NCBI GenBank assembly: GCA_004764695.1
Contig: SMSO01000034.1
Span: forward strand, 699,501 to 763,500
Source: Schizochytrium sp. TIO01
Taxonomy: Eukaryota; Sar; Bigyra; Thraustochytrida; Thraustochytriidae
Direction of reading: 5' to 3'
DNA length: 64,000 nt
The translations under genes were made by a program, and so were the position numbers. How positions within the stretch are numbered: the first letter of the stretch is position 1; each line of letters begins with the position of its first letter. The notes below the pieces were generated by a model. That model saw nothing but the letters and a program-made list of their open reading frames with translations. It was not told where the DNA came from and made no database searches. This document shows positions 1 to 8,397 of this stretch, piece after piece.

Positions 1-286
1 GATTGTAGACATACATCTCGACAGAATTGGTTTTTATTTTACACGTTGGGCCATCAGCTTAAACTTTATCACACACTTTTGTTTTCTTAAGTTCTTAATT
101 TTACAATCACGCACTAATTGCCTAGTTTCAATGCTATGCAGAATCTATCTTAGAAGGACATATGGACAATATATTACAAGAGTTATGATAATGCAATTGC
201 AAGTATGTTCCACATGTTTCTTCATAATTTGTAAAATGAATGCCTCATTAGTGATCATCGAATACAACATGAATAAATCAATATAT

Positions 287-328
287 GTGACCATATAGTT
301 GTGATCATATAGTTGTGACCATATAGTT
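287..328. repeat. Three tandem 14-bp units
   Basis: The unit GTGACCATATAGTT occurs at 287-300, 301-314 (one C-to-T change) and 315-328 without gaps. Each unit contains the near-palindrome CATATAG. It is a local duplication with no gene nearby. Confidence 0.9.
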
Positions 329-2764
329 GTAACAAGACAATTTCAATTGGACAAACTGCACTTTAGAGCTCAAATGCGGATTTTGTTGCTCTATAAGTAA
401 TGAGGAAACTAGTTCCAAATGATATCACTGGCGAAGAAGATCTTCATTCTTTCTTGAACGAGAGAGATTATCCGTGGCTTTGCGGTTCCTTCGTCTATTG
501 CTGATACGGAATTAAATGTTATAGAGATAGAGAAGAGAAGAAAAAAACATTTAAAGCTTTGCACCAATTGATTTGGTAGAACCACCTCATAGTTACTCAA
601 TCCGTACTGTGATTTTCGATATTAAACCCAGAAATCCTCTCAGTAAGAGTAATGCTACTCCCTCTTTTTTCGTGTATCGTCTTTTTGGGCGATGCAATTA
701 AGGCACCTCGTCGAGGTTACATCACAAACAATGCATTCAGTGCCCGACTTAAATTTGCGGAGACAATTGATACCAAGATACACCGATGTGGTGCTTTTAG
801 AGTCAGCCCTAAACGCAACACCTGCACAACGACTTCCAAAGCGAGTCGTAACGACAAGGTTGTCAGCTTTTGAAGATACCATTTCGCTCCGAACAAGTAA
901 GACATTGTAGTTGATATGGATTTTGATTGCTTGTTTATTCTGAAAACGGAAAAGAAAGCACAAAGCAACTCTAGCTAGATATTTGTGAACGTGCTTGTTT
1001 TTGCATTCAGTGCTATGTCAGACTCATTAGTAGATACAGTCACCTACAGTCCCTACTTAGTACCTAATTAGTACCTAGAATTGGTAGGGTGTTTGCTTTG
1101 TATTGAATGCATGTAAATAGATGGTCGCATAGCGAGGCAAGTTATTCAGATGATGCTCTCCCGGTATCAAAATAAGTATACCTAGATCTGGTATGCACTG
1201 TTTTGCCATACGAGAACATACTATGTACGTTATCTAATGCTCGAGAGAGAGTCTGAGTTTTACGAATGAGCGAGGTGGTATCTGTATTTGAAAAGATATA
1301 CTAGTACGAGTAATTATACCTTCAAATCATTTTCGTCGTCTTGGCTATTTGATGAGGAGTACCTACACCTACCTACCTATGGCTTCTGTTAGTCAAAGAA
1401 ATAAGGCTCATTATTTGATTGAACCACTTTTGTACTTTATAGTGTAAAATTACCTACCTACTTACATAGAAAAAATCGTTGATATCCTTCTCGGTGAAGC
1501 AGTCGAGGTCGAGTAGGTTTGTGTTCTATTTTGGGGCGTTTATGGTCCAGCCGTTTCACAATAAGTAATTAAGCATAAGCTGGCCTGTGTAGATTCTTTC
1601 CGCAAGCATTCAGTATAGAGCGGGGCAATGGGAAATTGAGAATAGCTTGAATTCATTCAATGGAATTTTTTTAATGCGGATAATATAAAATGGCTGTCTG
1701 ACCATTCACCACCCATGGAAGTAAAGGGACAACAGATAGCGAGCTAGCTATCTGGCCAGGTAAATTGAACCTACCTGCCAAATTTTGAGCAAACTAAACG
1801 GCATTTAAAAAGAAGCATATATAAACAAACCTCTTGAATTGTGCTCGTGAAGACTTTTGGGAGCTTGTATGACTACTTCTAAACCGTGATAGGTTGACTA
1901 CTTTTTTCATATTTTGAACATCACTCCGGTCTCTATTCTCAATTCTCTGTAGCAAGTACTTAAAAATAAATAAAAATGCTTTGGTAAAAATGTGTTAGAA
2001 AAAAAAAAAACAAAAAAAAAAACATTGCAAGTATCCTTTTAAAAGTTCGTATAGTCTTTTCAAAAAAATTTACTTTAATTTAAAAATACGAAGTAAAGTT
2101 GTATATATAGAGTTATAAAATGTAGAAATACTTTGAGCTATAATTTTTTTGTGCAGAATAGAGAACAATAGGGGGTGGTGTGGGGGAAAAGAGTAGTGAA
2201 GTAATAACTAGGCTTTTAAAACTAACAAACATCCACCACCACTACCTTCACTATTAGTTATACTATCTATACAACATGTAACTTATATAACTATTGACTC
2301 TTTCTGGATCTAGCTAGAGGGAGTTTAAGAAAAATAAAAGTGCTGTTATTGGAGCAGTAGGTATGAAGGTACTATGTTTCTCTACTTTAAAAAAATAAAT
2401 ATATATATATATATATAATTTTTTTCAAAGTGTTTTAAATAAATCATGCTTGTGTGGCGGGAGAAAAAAGTCAGCCAATCTATAACCCCAAATTGCTGTG
2501 TTCTTGCGGAGATTTCCCACTCAAAGATGTCCCCAGTGGAGGGGCCGTTTTCTCACCTGCTACATAGAAGTTACAAATTCAGGCTGAAAGGTGTTTGAAA
2601 AAAACCCTACGGTCAGGCAGTTAGTAGGACGGGCAGGTACACGATGACATGTCTGATTCGTCGATAAAGCAGCAGCCAACCGCAACTTAAGTTTTGTAGT
2701 GCTAAGGAATTGAGCGCATTTAAAGCCTCCGTAGGTCCGTCTTTCAAACTCAACCGTGATATTG

Positions 2765-2875
<111 letters not shown>

Positions 2876-3255
2876 CACCAAATAAAAGTTTGTTTTTTCA
2901 ATCATCATTTTTATGAAAATAAAACTTTTAACTTTATAAGATGAAGTTGGTAGGTGATGGCTTGCTAGATGAGGCGGTAGAAAACTATTAATTAATATAT
3001 AGAGTCAGGGCGGTGAATACTACAGACTGACAATTTGACCTAAGGCTTCAATTCAAAGTCAAGCTACCTCTCTCTAGCTAGCAATCTGAGCAGTCTGATA
3101 AGAGGAGAGAGGCTGTCCGCGATGCTTGCTCCAGTTAACTGTCTAGCTAGCTAGCTAGCTTAATCTGCAAAAAGAAATCTTCTAAGAAGCAGCATCAGCT
3201 AGTACTTCAGTATTATTGGTAGATGTAGAAGTAGTAGCGGTAGTATTGAACATCC

Positions 3256-3259
3256 CTAG
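3256..3259. repeat. CTAG flank of the transposon, left
   Basis: CTAG sits immediately before CCCTGGATA and is matched by CTAG immediately after TATCCAGGG at the right end (7712-7715). It is the likely 4-bp target-site duplication. Because CTAG is a palindrome, it could also be the outermost part of the inverted repeat, or the duplication could be only TA with termini starting GCCC. Confidence 0.6.
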
Positions 3260-3276
3260 CCCTGGATATCGCAAAA

Positions 3277-3301
3277 ACGTAGACAAAAAATGTAGACAAA
3301 T
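3277..3301. repeat. Subterminal GTAGACAAA repeats, left end
   Basis: Two GTAGACAAA-type copies lie just inside the left terminus (CGTAGACAAA, then TGTAGACAAA). Related copies occur at 3504-3535 and, as TTGTCTACG and CGTAGACAA, at 7679-7700 near the right end. Such subterminal motifs are commonly contacted by transposases; the function here is inferred. Confidence 0.6.
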
Positions 3302-3503
3302 CAATACCACCAATTTCTGATGTTTAGGCGCAAATCCCTCAAAATTCTTTAAATTATGTGCCAGCTTGCTAGTTCTGGCCTTGAAGAAGAACATATTCGA
3401 GCTCTGAGCTCTAAAATGATGGTGCTAATGAATAATTGGAGTTTTCGATTTGGCTTTGAACGAAATCAACCGGTCTAAATCCGATTAAAAATGGCTCAAT
3501 TTT

Positions 3504-3535
3504 GTCTACATAAAACGTAGACGTAGACAAATATA
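3504..3535. repeat. Subterminal GTCTAC/GTAGAC cluster
   Basis: TTGTCTACAT is followed by AAAACGTAGACGTAGACAAA. The motif occurs in both orientations and as a close tandem pair, matching the motif at both transposon ends. It lies in the 3' non-coding part of the element. Confidence 0.55.
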
Positions 3536-3656
3536 CCATATTATCCTTAATTAATTTCAAACTGGTTTTGTAAAACCGTCGCATCGGGGATACTTGATCA
3601 AGCTTCGGGAAAATTGGACTCTACATAGATTTTACTATTTAACTCTGGGAGCACCT

Positions 3657-5402
3657 TTACAACTCCTTCAGAAATGAAAAATGTACGTTGGATATAGACT
3701 TAGCCCCTAATTCGTGAAATGTATCGAAGCACTTTTTGCATAATGCAGCATATTGACCTGGATGTATCTCACAGCCTTTGCACTCCTTGGTAGTAGATCT
3801 CCCACGTCGAGAGACGTGATCCTGACTTTTCTCGCACCTAACACAGCAGAGAATGCATGTCCTCCTTGCTGGAGGGGTACCATAAGGCTGATTGCGTGAT
3901 AAAGTGTGCTCATTGTTTGTATTATTTTTCAAACCTTGAAGCAGGTTAAGTAGGACTGATTTTGTTACGTATTTCGATGAGTCTTCATCGTTTTGGGGTG
4001 ATGATTCAATCGCAGAATTGGGATTCGCAGCAACAATATCACAATTCAGGGAAAGTGGGAATTGATTATTCTCATCAAATCGATAACACATTCCTCTGTG
4101 CAAATCTTCTAAGAACACTACAAATGATGTTGTGTTTTTCCTAGCTGTCTGCCATGCATCGAAAGATTTTGCATGAGGAGTAAAAGCTTCGAGACGCGCA
4201 AGTTGATATACACGGAATGCATTATATAGTGTGTAGTCGAGGTAAGTAAGCCAGACTAAAGCTGCAGGCTTCAGCCGACTGGTACGCCGCTTTCGACCTT
4301 CGACGGTCTTCCGAACAATATCAACATTTCCCATGTGGTGATTCCAAACACTACATAACTTCGGTAATATTTTTTTACAGGGTGGCGGTGTCCCATTTGA
4401 TAGTACATCATCATTGTGCCGCCGCCAGAGCTGCAAGTAAACATCAACTGTATGGTGTTCTCTAGCAAAACCATACGACGACGAGTAATCATTACCAAGA
4501 CGGGGAAATGTCCCGAGATGCTCTCCATAGGCAAACTTCATGTACTCATCTGCAAGAGCACCTAAATAGCCTCTCCATTGGTCCCGTTGAGCCTGTGCAA
4601 CTTCAACAAGAACTGCCTGAAGTTCACGCTCAGATGTCGAGTAGATGAGCAAAACTTCTGAAACATCTAACGCACACGCGTGATGAATGATCTGAGCCCT
4701 GTAAGAAGGTTCAGGGACCGCATGTTTGAAAAGTAGAGACCCTGCATGACATTCTACAAACTGGCCAAGCTCACCTACGCGTGCTGCTACTGCAGAAATT
4801 GTATCTGGCGACGTAACAGTCTTGAATTCTAAGGCTGTCGCATCTTGGATAACGTACTCGTCGCCTACTTTACGCGAAATGACCGCAACTCCATCAGGGG
4901 AATCTGCTATAAATGGTACATCTCGGTTAGCAAGAAGTCCGTATGGTCTAATCTCGTGAATTTTGATGTTCTTAGTCGAAACCTTGTAGATGTAGGTCTT
5001 TAATCCTGCAGTAATAACTCTTTCATTCTCTTTGCCTAAACGTAACGGACTTTTGTGAGGTGCAAGACCGTCTCTCCAAGGCGGTATGAACCATAACAAC
5101 ATCAAGGTCTGAAGAAAGCATTGCTGGCGCTGGTAAAAAGATATCTCCGAACTCGTGTCAGAACATCCCACTGGAGTATGCTGCAGATTTTCATGTTGAG
5201 ACAAATTCTGACTGTTGTTAAATTCTTGGGTGCTCTCGTTGATAGCATCTAAATGTAACATATCATTTGGTGTCTGGATTGACAAAGAGTCAGCAACGGA
5301 ACTTTGCGTAGACACTATTTTTAAAGCGGTCGCACTAGCAAGGCGTTCTGCGATATCACGGTTTTTCTCTTCAGGAAGAACCACCTCTCCAGTAAGTTCC
5401 AT
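3657..5402 (-). CDS. Transposon protein, C-terminal block: YqaJ nuclease core plus piggyBac-like C-terminal part
   Basis: This 581-residue block has two parts. Residues about 118-270 form a YqaJ/lambda-exonuclease-like PD-(D/E)xK nuclease: LGKENE (122-127), SPDG with D170, the E-x-K pair at E192/K194, and Y234-x-x-Q237 in the last helix. Residues about 341-405 are piggyBac-like: VWNHHMGNVD with D360, matching the family's GGVD block, then a hydrophobic helix ending in YNAF. The second Asp three residues after GGVD is Arg here. A Cys-rich tail (about 515-557; CxxC pairs, then ECKGC and LCKKC) resembles the piggyBac C-terminal zinc-binding domain. The block is in the same frame as 5493-6833; TGA (5493-5495) and a TAA lie between them. 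In-frame sequence just upstream of M1 remains protein-like, so this ATG is probably not the true start. The domain calls are by eye. Confidence 0.75.
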   Translation of the reverse strand: MELTGEVVLPEEKNRDIAERLASATALKIVSTQSSVADSLSIQTPNDMLHLDAINESTQEFNNSQNLSQHENLQHTPVGCSDTSSEISFYQRQQCFLQTLMLLWFIPPWRDGLAPHKSPLRLGKENERVITAGLKTYIYKVSTKNIKIHEIRPYGLLANRDVPFIADSPDGVAVISRKVGDEYVIQDATALEFKTVTSPDTISAVAARVGELGQFVECHAGSLLFKHAVPEPSYRAQIIHHACALDVSEVLLIYSTSERELQAVLVEVAQAQRDQWRGYLGALADEYMKFAYGEHLGTFPRLGNDYSSSYGFAREHHTVDVYLQLWRRHNDDVLSNGTPPPCKKILPKLCSVWNHHMGNVDIVRKTVEGRKRRTSRLKPAALVWLTYLDYTLYNAFRVYQLARLEAFTPHAKSFDAWQTARKNTTSFVVFLEDLHRGMCYRFDENNQFPLSLNCDIVAANPNSAIESSPQNDEDSSKYVTKSVLLNLLQGLKNNTNNEHTLSRNQPYGTPPARRTCILCCVRCEKSQDHVSRRGRSTTKECKGCEIHPGQYAALCKKCFDTFHELGAKSISNVHFSFLKEL

Positions 5403-5427
5403 TAATTCAGCCGCTAAGTTGACCCTT

Positions 5428-5501
5428 GTTTTACACTTGTTTAACCAGTATTGTGCTTATTGTCTTGTCGCCGTGACTGACTCGTCTGCGCTTCATTCTA
5501 C
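5428..5501 (-). other. Stop-containing gap between transposon blocks, possible 66-nt intron
   Basis: Two in-frame stops (TGA at 5493-5495, then TAA) interrupt an otherwise continuous minus-strand frame. A segment read on the minus strand from GTAGAATGA to GGTTAAACAAG is 66 nt, starts GT, ends AG, begins after a complete codon and would remove both stops while keeping frame. It lacks an obvious pyrimidine tract, so two point nonsense mutations are an equal alternative. The coordinates given bracket the candidate approximately. Confidence 0.35.
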
Positions 5502-6833
5502 TTTGTTGGAGCGAGCCAGGTAGATCTGGATCAACTCTCTCAGAAGCGTTTTCAACCGTAATGCGGCGGTTACGGGATTAAGCACTGCAATTTGCAAGAC
5601 ATGAGCATGCATTGTTAGAAGCTCTTCAGAAAATGGAGCAGAAACAAAATTCATACATTGAAATGAGGTTGTGCTCGTTGCGCGGAAAAGTCGTGCTAAA
5701 AACCAGTCTGCAGTCCCTTGTTTCTGTGTCAACCTGATAGTTCGGCTTTCGAGATTACGGAACGCTGCGCTTATTCGGGCTTCAGTGGAGGATTCAGCTG
5801 TCAGAGGTTCGTGGTCTGCAACTGCGTGCTCCAACCTCGAAACACCACCAGGATGAATCTTTTGAACTTGACCATACCCTACTTCAAAAACCCAGTTATG
5901 AACGCCTAATTTTGGATTGTTGGTGACCAACCGAGCAACCCTTGCCTTTCCTTGCCCGTGCCTAGAGATAAGTGCATAGAGATTCTCTCCATGGAATTTT
6001 GCAGTATGTGCGCTCCTTCGACCATTTACCCAAATTATCGCCGACTGTGTAGATGACTGCCGAGTCGTTTTTTCAAGTAGATCTTGGAATGGGAACATGC
6101 GCGTCTGTTTGCATGTCCCTAAAAATGATACGTTTAGATCCTGTAGAATTTGGATGATGTTGGTTCGTGTGTTTTCTTGTTGATACTTAGCAATTGCCAG
6201 GTATCCGCGGTCAATAAAGATAGTAAGATCTCGACTGCAACTTTCCTTGCCTAAATCGTCAGGATGCTCTAACATCAAGTTAACTGACTTCTTCACGATG
6301 TCAGAAACTTTTGTGCGGAGAAATTCCACCCAGCCTTGAAGAATCACACCAGCTCCAACAGAAGCTACGACATGAACAACTGGTTTTCTTTTCTGAGTTT
6401 TTGTTGGGATCAGCCGGATACCAGCTGATTCAAAGTCCGATGAAGAGTGTGGGAGTTTGTCATCATCAAGATCAACCCACATGACACCATTTACAAATAA
6501 CAGCCAATTCCAGTGTCTACTTGCAAGGTCCTGCATTCGTTTTAGATATTTGTCTGCTGTGAATGGAAGGTTTCGTGATGTCTTTTGATGATTGGTCTTT
6601 TCACGGTTATTTTTGCTTGCTTTCCGCATCGCGCTACGCACGCGTCTATATGCGTTGGACGCATCGTCAGGTACTCCTTTACAAACGAATGTACTAGAGC
6701 GGTTCGCCGTTCGACACAAAATCTCGACCTCGATAAACATATGAATGTCACGACGGGAGAATTTGGAGCTCGTGTCATTATTTAACCATTCTAAGAAGGT
6801 ATCGATATAGAGAGGTGGGATACAAACTTGCAT
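5493..6833 (-). CDS. Transposon protein, central block: piggyBac-like transposase core and start of YqaJ domain
   Basis: This 446-residue block reads as the catalytic half of a piggyBac-family transposase. The acidic string WVDLDDDK (119-126), followed by KRKPVVHVVASVGAG, corresponds to the first catalytic-Asp strand and the next strand. LTIFIDRGYLA, with D208, corresponds to the second Asp region (DNFYTS in the family), followed by a helix and FLGTCKQTRMFPF, equivalent to the family's GT-x-R-x-NR string. Residues 368-390 (TQKQGTADWFLARL then RATSTTSF) match the opening helix of YqaJ nucleases, whose core continues in the next block. The nuclease therefore begins before the transposase is finished. 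Upstream of M1 the same frame continues for at least ten sensible codons and overlaps the end of the 6853-7233 frame, which suggests the ATG at 6833 is not the native start. Assignments are by motif; an alignment is needed to fix D1. Confidence 0.72.
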   Translation of the reverse strand: MQVCIPPLYIDTFLEWLNNDTSSKFSRRDIHMFIEVEILCRTANRSSTFVCKGVPDDASNAYRRVRSAMRKASKNNREKTNHQKTSRNLPFTADKYLKRMQDLASRHWNWLLFVNGVMWVDLDDDKLPHSSSDFESAGIRLIPTKTQKRKPVVHVVASVGAGVILQGWVEFLRTKVSDIVKKSVNLMLEHPDDLGKESCSRDLTIFIDRGYLAIAKYQQENTRTNIIQILQDLNVSFLGTCKQTRMFPFQDLLEKTTRQSSTQSAIIWVNGRRSAHTAKFHGENLYALISRHGQGKARVARLVTNNPKLGVHNWVFEVGYGQVQKIHPGGVSRLEHAVADHEPLTAESSTEARISAAFRNLESRTIRLTQKQGTADWFLARLFRATSTTSFQCMNFVSAPFSEELLTMHAHVLQIAVLNPVTAALRLKTLLRELIQIYLARSNKVE

Positions 6834-6852
6834 GGCTTGAAAGGGGCTGATG

Positions 6853-7233
6853 CTATCCTCGCTGGATATATGAAGTTGCTTTCGCCATTCGTGCTAGAAT
6901 AACTTCGCTTTCCATTTGAGTTCTCGATAACAGATCTATGTTATGTGGGCTGTATTCAAGCTCGATTGTGTCCATACTTCGCATAGTTCCACGAAGACCT
7001 TCGTGATACTTGGAGCCATGGGCAGAGAAGGAATCAAATTCCCAGTTACCTTGGCCCTTAGCAACATCAGCTTGGACCGAAGGATCTACTGACATGGATT
7101 GTCCACACATTTCAATTTCAATGTAGCTTTCACTATTGTCACTATCGACACTGTCGTCACTTGACATTGAGGAGGCATCAGAAACTTCGCCACACTCTGA
7201 GACCAAGTCCTTAACCTGCGTACGTGTAGGCAT
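6853..7233 (-). CDS. Transposon protein, acidic N-terminal block
   Basis: About 126 residues from the ATG at 7231-7233; the frame stays open to 7245 but only with a TTG codon. It is Ser/Asp/Glu-rich in its first third, as in the disordered acidic N-termini of piggyBac transposases. Its C-terminus stops at TAG just where the +1 frame takes over in-frame with the block at 6833. A one-base deletion in this copy or +1 recoding at the stop would join the two. No domain is recognised in this part; assignment rests on position, strand and composition. Confidence 0.55.
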   Translation of the reverse strand: MPTRTQVKDLVSECGEVSDASSMSSDDSVDSDNSESYIEIEMCGQSMSVDPSVQADVAKGQGNWEFDSFSAHGSKYHEGLRGTMRSMDTIELEYSPHNIDLLSRTQMESEVILARMAKATSYIQRG

Positions 7234-7245
7234 ATTGACACTCAA

Positions 7246-7711
7246 AAGCTAAAAGATACCTGTATACTCGAAGCCCAAACTAGAATCGCAGCATTAAGGT
7301 GTGGAGGGCGACCGTGTCGAAGATACTACCAGCACTCGCGCAGGATCCCTGGCAGGATACGCAATTGCAAGCAGAAGAGCGCCTAGTAGCATAGTTCGCG
7401 CCCAAAACATATCAGGAGCACTTAACTACCAGGCTAACTACCAGGAGTCTAAAGGAGAAGCAGAGCAGAACCCCATCTTCTGACCCTTGCAAGTCTTCTC
7501 GTCTCGTAAAATTTTCATAGACCAATTGGTGCCATGGTGGGAGCATCCAAGGAAAGTTTGGGCCGTAAAGCTCGAATATTCATGACGAGTTGTAGGGTTG
7601 GCCTATTTCTCAAAAGGTTGTCCACTTTAAACGTGTACAAAAAAATAATCTAATTTCTCCGATCGATAAAACTTTTATTGTCTACGTATTTCGTAGACAA
7701 TTTATCCAGGG
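7246..7711. other. Transposon 5' non-coding region and right terminus
   Basis: This stretch lies upstream of the minus-strand transposon frame and should hold its promoter and leader. It ends with TTGTCTACG and CGTAGACAA (7679-7700), an inverted pair of the subterminal motif, and the terminal TATCCAGGG (7703-7711). I see no clear promoter element. Confidence 0.5.
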
Positions 7712-7715
7712 CTAG
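7712..7715. repeat. CTAG flank of the transposon, right
   Basis: CTAG follows TATCCAGGG directly and mirrors the left flank at 3256-3259. It is read as the target-site duplication. Confidence 0.6.
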
Positions 7716-8349
7716 CAAGGAAAGGAGAGAGGCAGGCTTCAGCGTTCAGTAGAGTAGCAACTAGGTAGGTAGGCTAGCTAGTGATGTATAACCGTATAAC
7801 CCTAGTAGCCTGCCCATCCACTAAATGGCTAACTAAAAGGGCTAGTCCCTGTTTATCTAGTAGCGGAGTCTACAGGAGAGCCTAGTCTCCTACGCAGCTA
7901 CTGCGTGGCGATATTGGAGTACAAGAGTCTCTTTCATCATTGCATAAGCATATACGTGGTAGCACTGTCGGTCAGGAGCACATAAAAGAAGGAAAGGAGG
8001 AATAGCTTGAAGCAAGCCATCCCTCCTTCCTCGAAGAGAATGGTCGCTTCCCTCTTCTCTTCTTCTCGGCCAATCTAAGGCACCTGGGCAGAAGCAGAAC
8101 CTAGCCAGGCGCCCTCTAGCTGCCAGATAGCAAACGACTAGGCAGGCAACGAGTACCTGTCTCCAACTTGAAAGAAGCAACCAATAGAGAGAGCAAGAAA
8201 GACAGAGTGCGAGAAAGAACTGAAGAAAGAACTTGAAAGAGTTTTCAAAGTCCAAGTTGGAAAGACTGAGCTCACACTGTCTAGTTCCCTCTCTGCCGTT
8301 GGGCATTCTGACAACCCTACACTCAGTCTACAAGCATTCGGAATCCAAA

Positions 8350-8397
8350 GCGCCAGCACGCTGAGGCCGCAAAGCGCCAGCACGCTGAGGCCGCAAA
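8350..8397. repeat. Exact tandem duplication of a 24-bp unit
   Basis: The unit starting GCGCCAGCACGCTGAGG and ending CCGCAAA is present twice head to tail, at 8350-8373 and 8374-8397. A further GCAAGCTAGCTAGG follows. No gene is recognised around it. Confidence 0.95.

Larger units (their letters stand above)
3260..7711 (-). mobile_element. piggyBac-like DNA transposon carrying a YqaJ nuclease domain
   Basis: A 4452-bp element starts CCCTGGATA and ends TATCCAGGG, a perfect 9-bp terminal inverted repeat that becomes 13 bp if the CTAG flanks are counted. Terminal CCC and a palindromic 4-bp flank are the piggyBac pattern, although canonical piggyBac uses TTAA rather than CTAG. Inside both ends are further copies of a GTCTACG/CGTAGAC motif, which may be subterminal transposase-binding sites. 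The minus strand carries three consecutive open blocks (7233-6853, 6833-5493, 5402-3657) that read as one composite protein: acidic N-terminus, transposase core, embedded YqaJ nuclease, transposase C-terminal part and Cys-rich tail. The element is nearly intact but carries one +1 frame change and two in-frame stops, so this copy is either recently dead or needs splicing and recoding. The composition resembles no neighbouring gene. Confidence 0.82.

Noticed and set aside
655-963. 102-residue minus-strand frame with two CxxC-like pairs
   Set aside because: Overlaps open frames on both strands, has no recognisable domain, and the region has no other gene signal.
3256-7715. The element as an ISL2EU-type transposon, which also carries YqaJ
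   Set aside because: The transposase blocks (NVD, YNAF helix, Cys-rich tail, terminal CCC, 4-bp palindromic flank) fit piggyBac, and YqaJ is nested rather than a separate gene.
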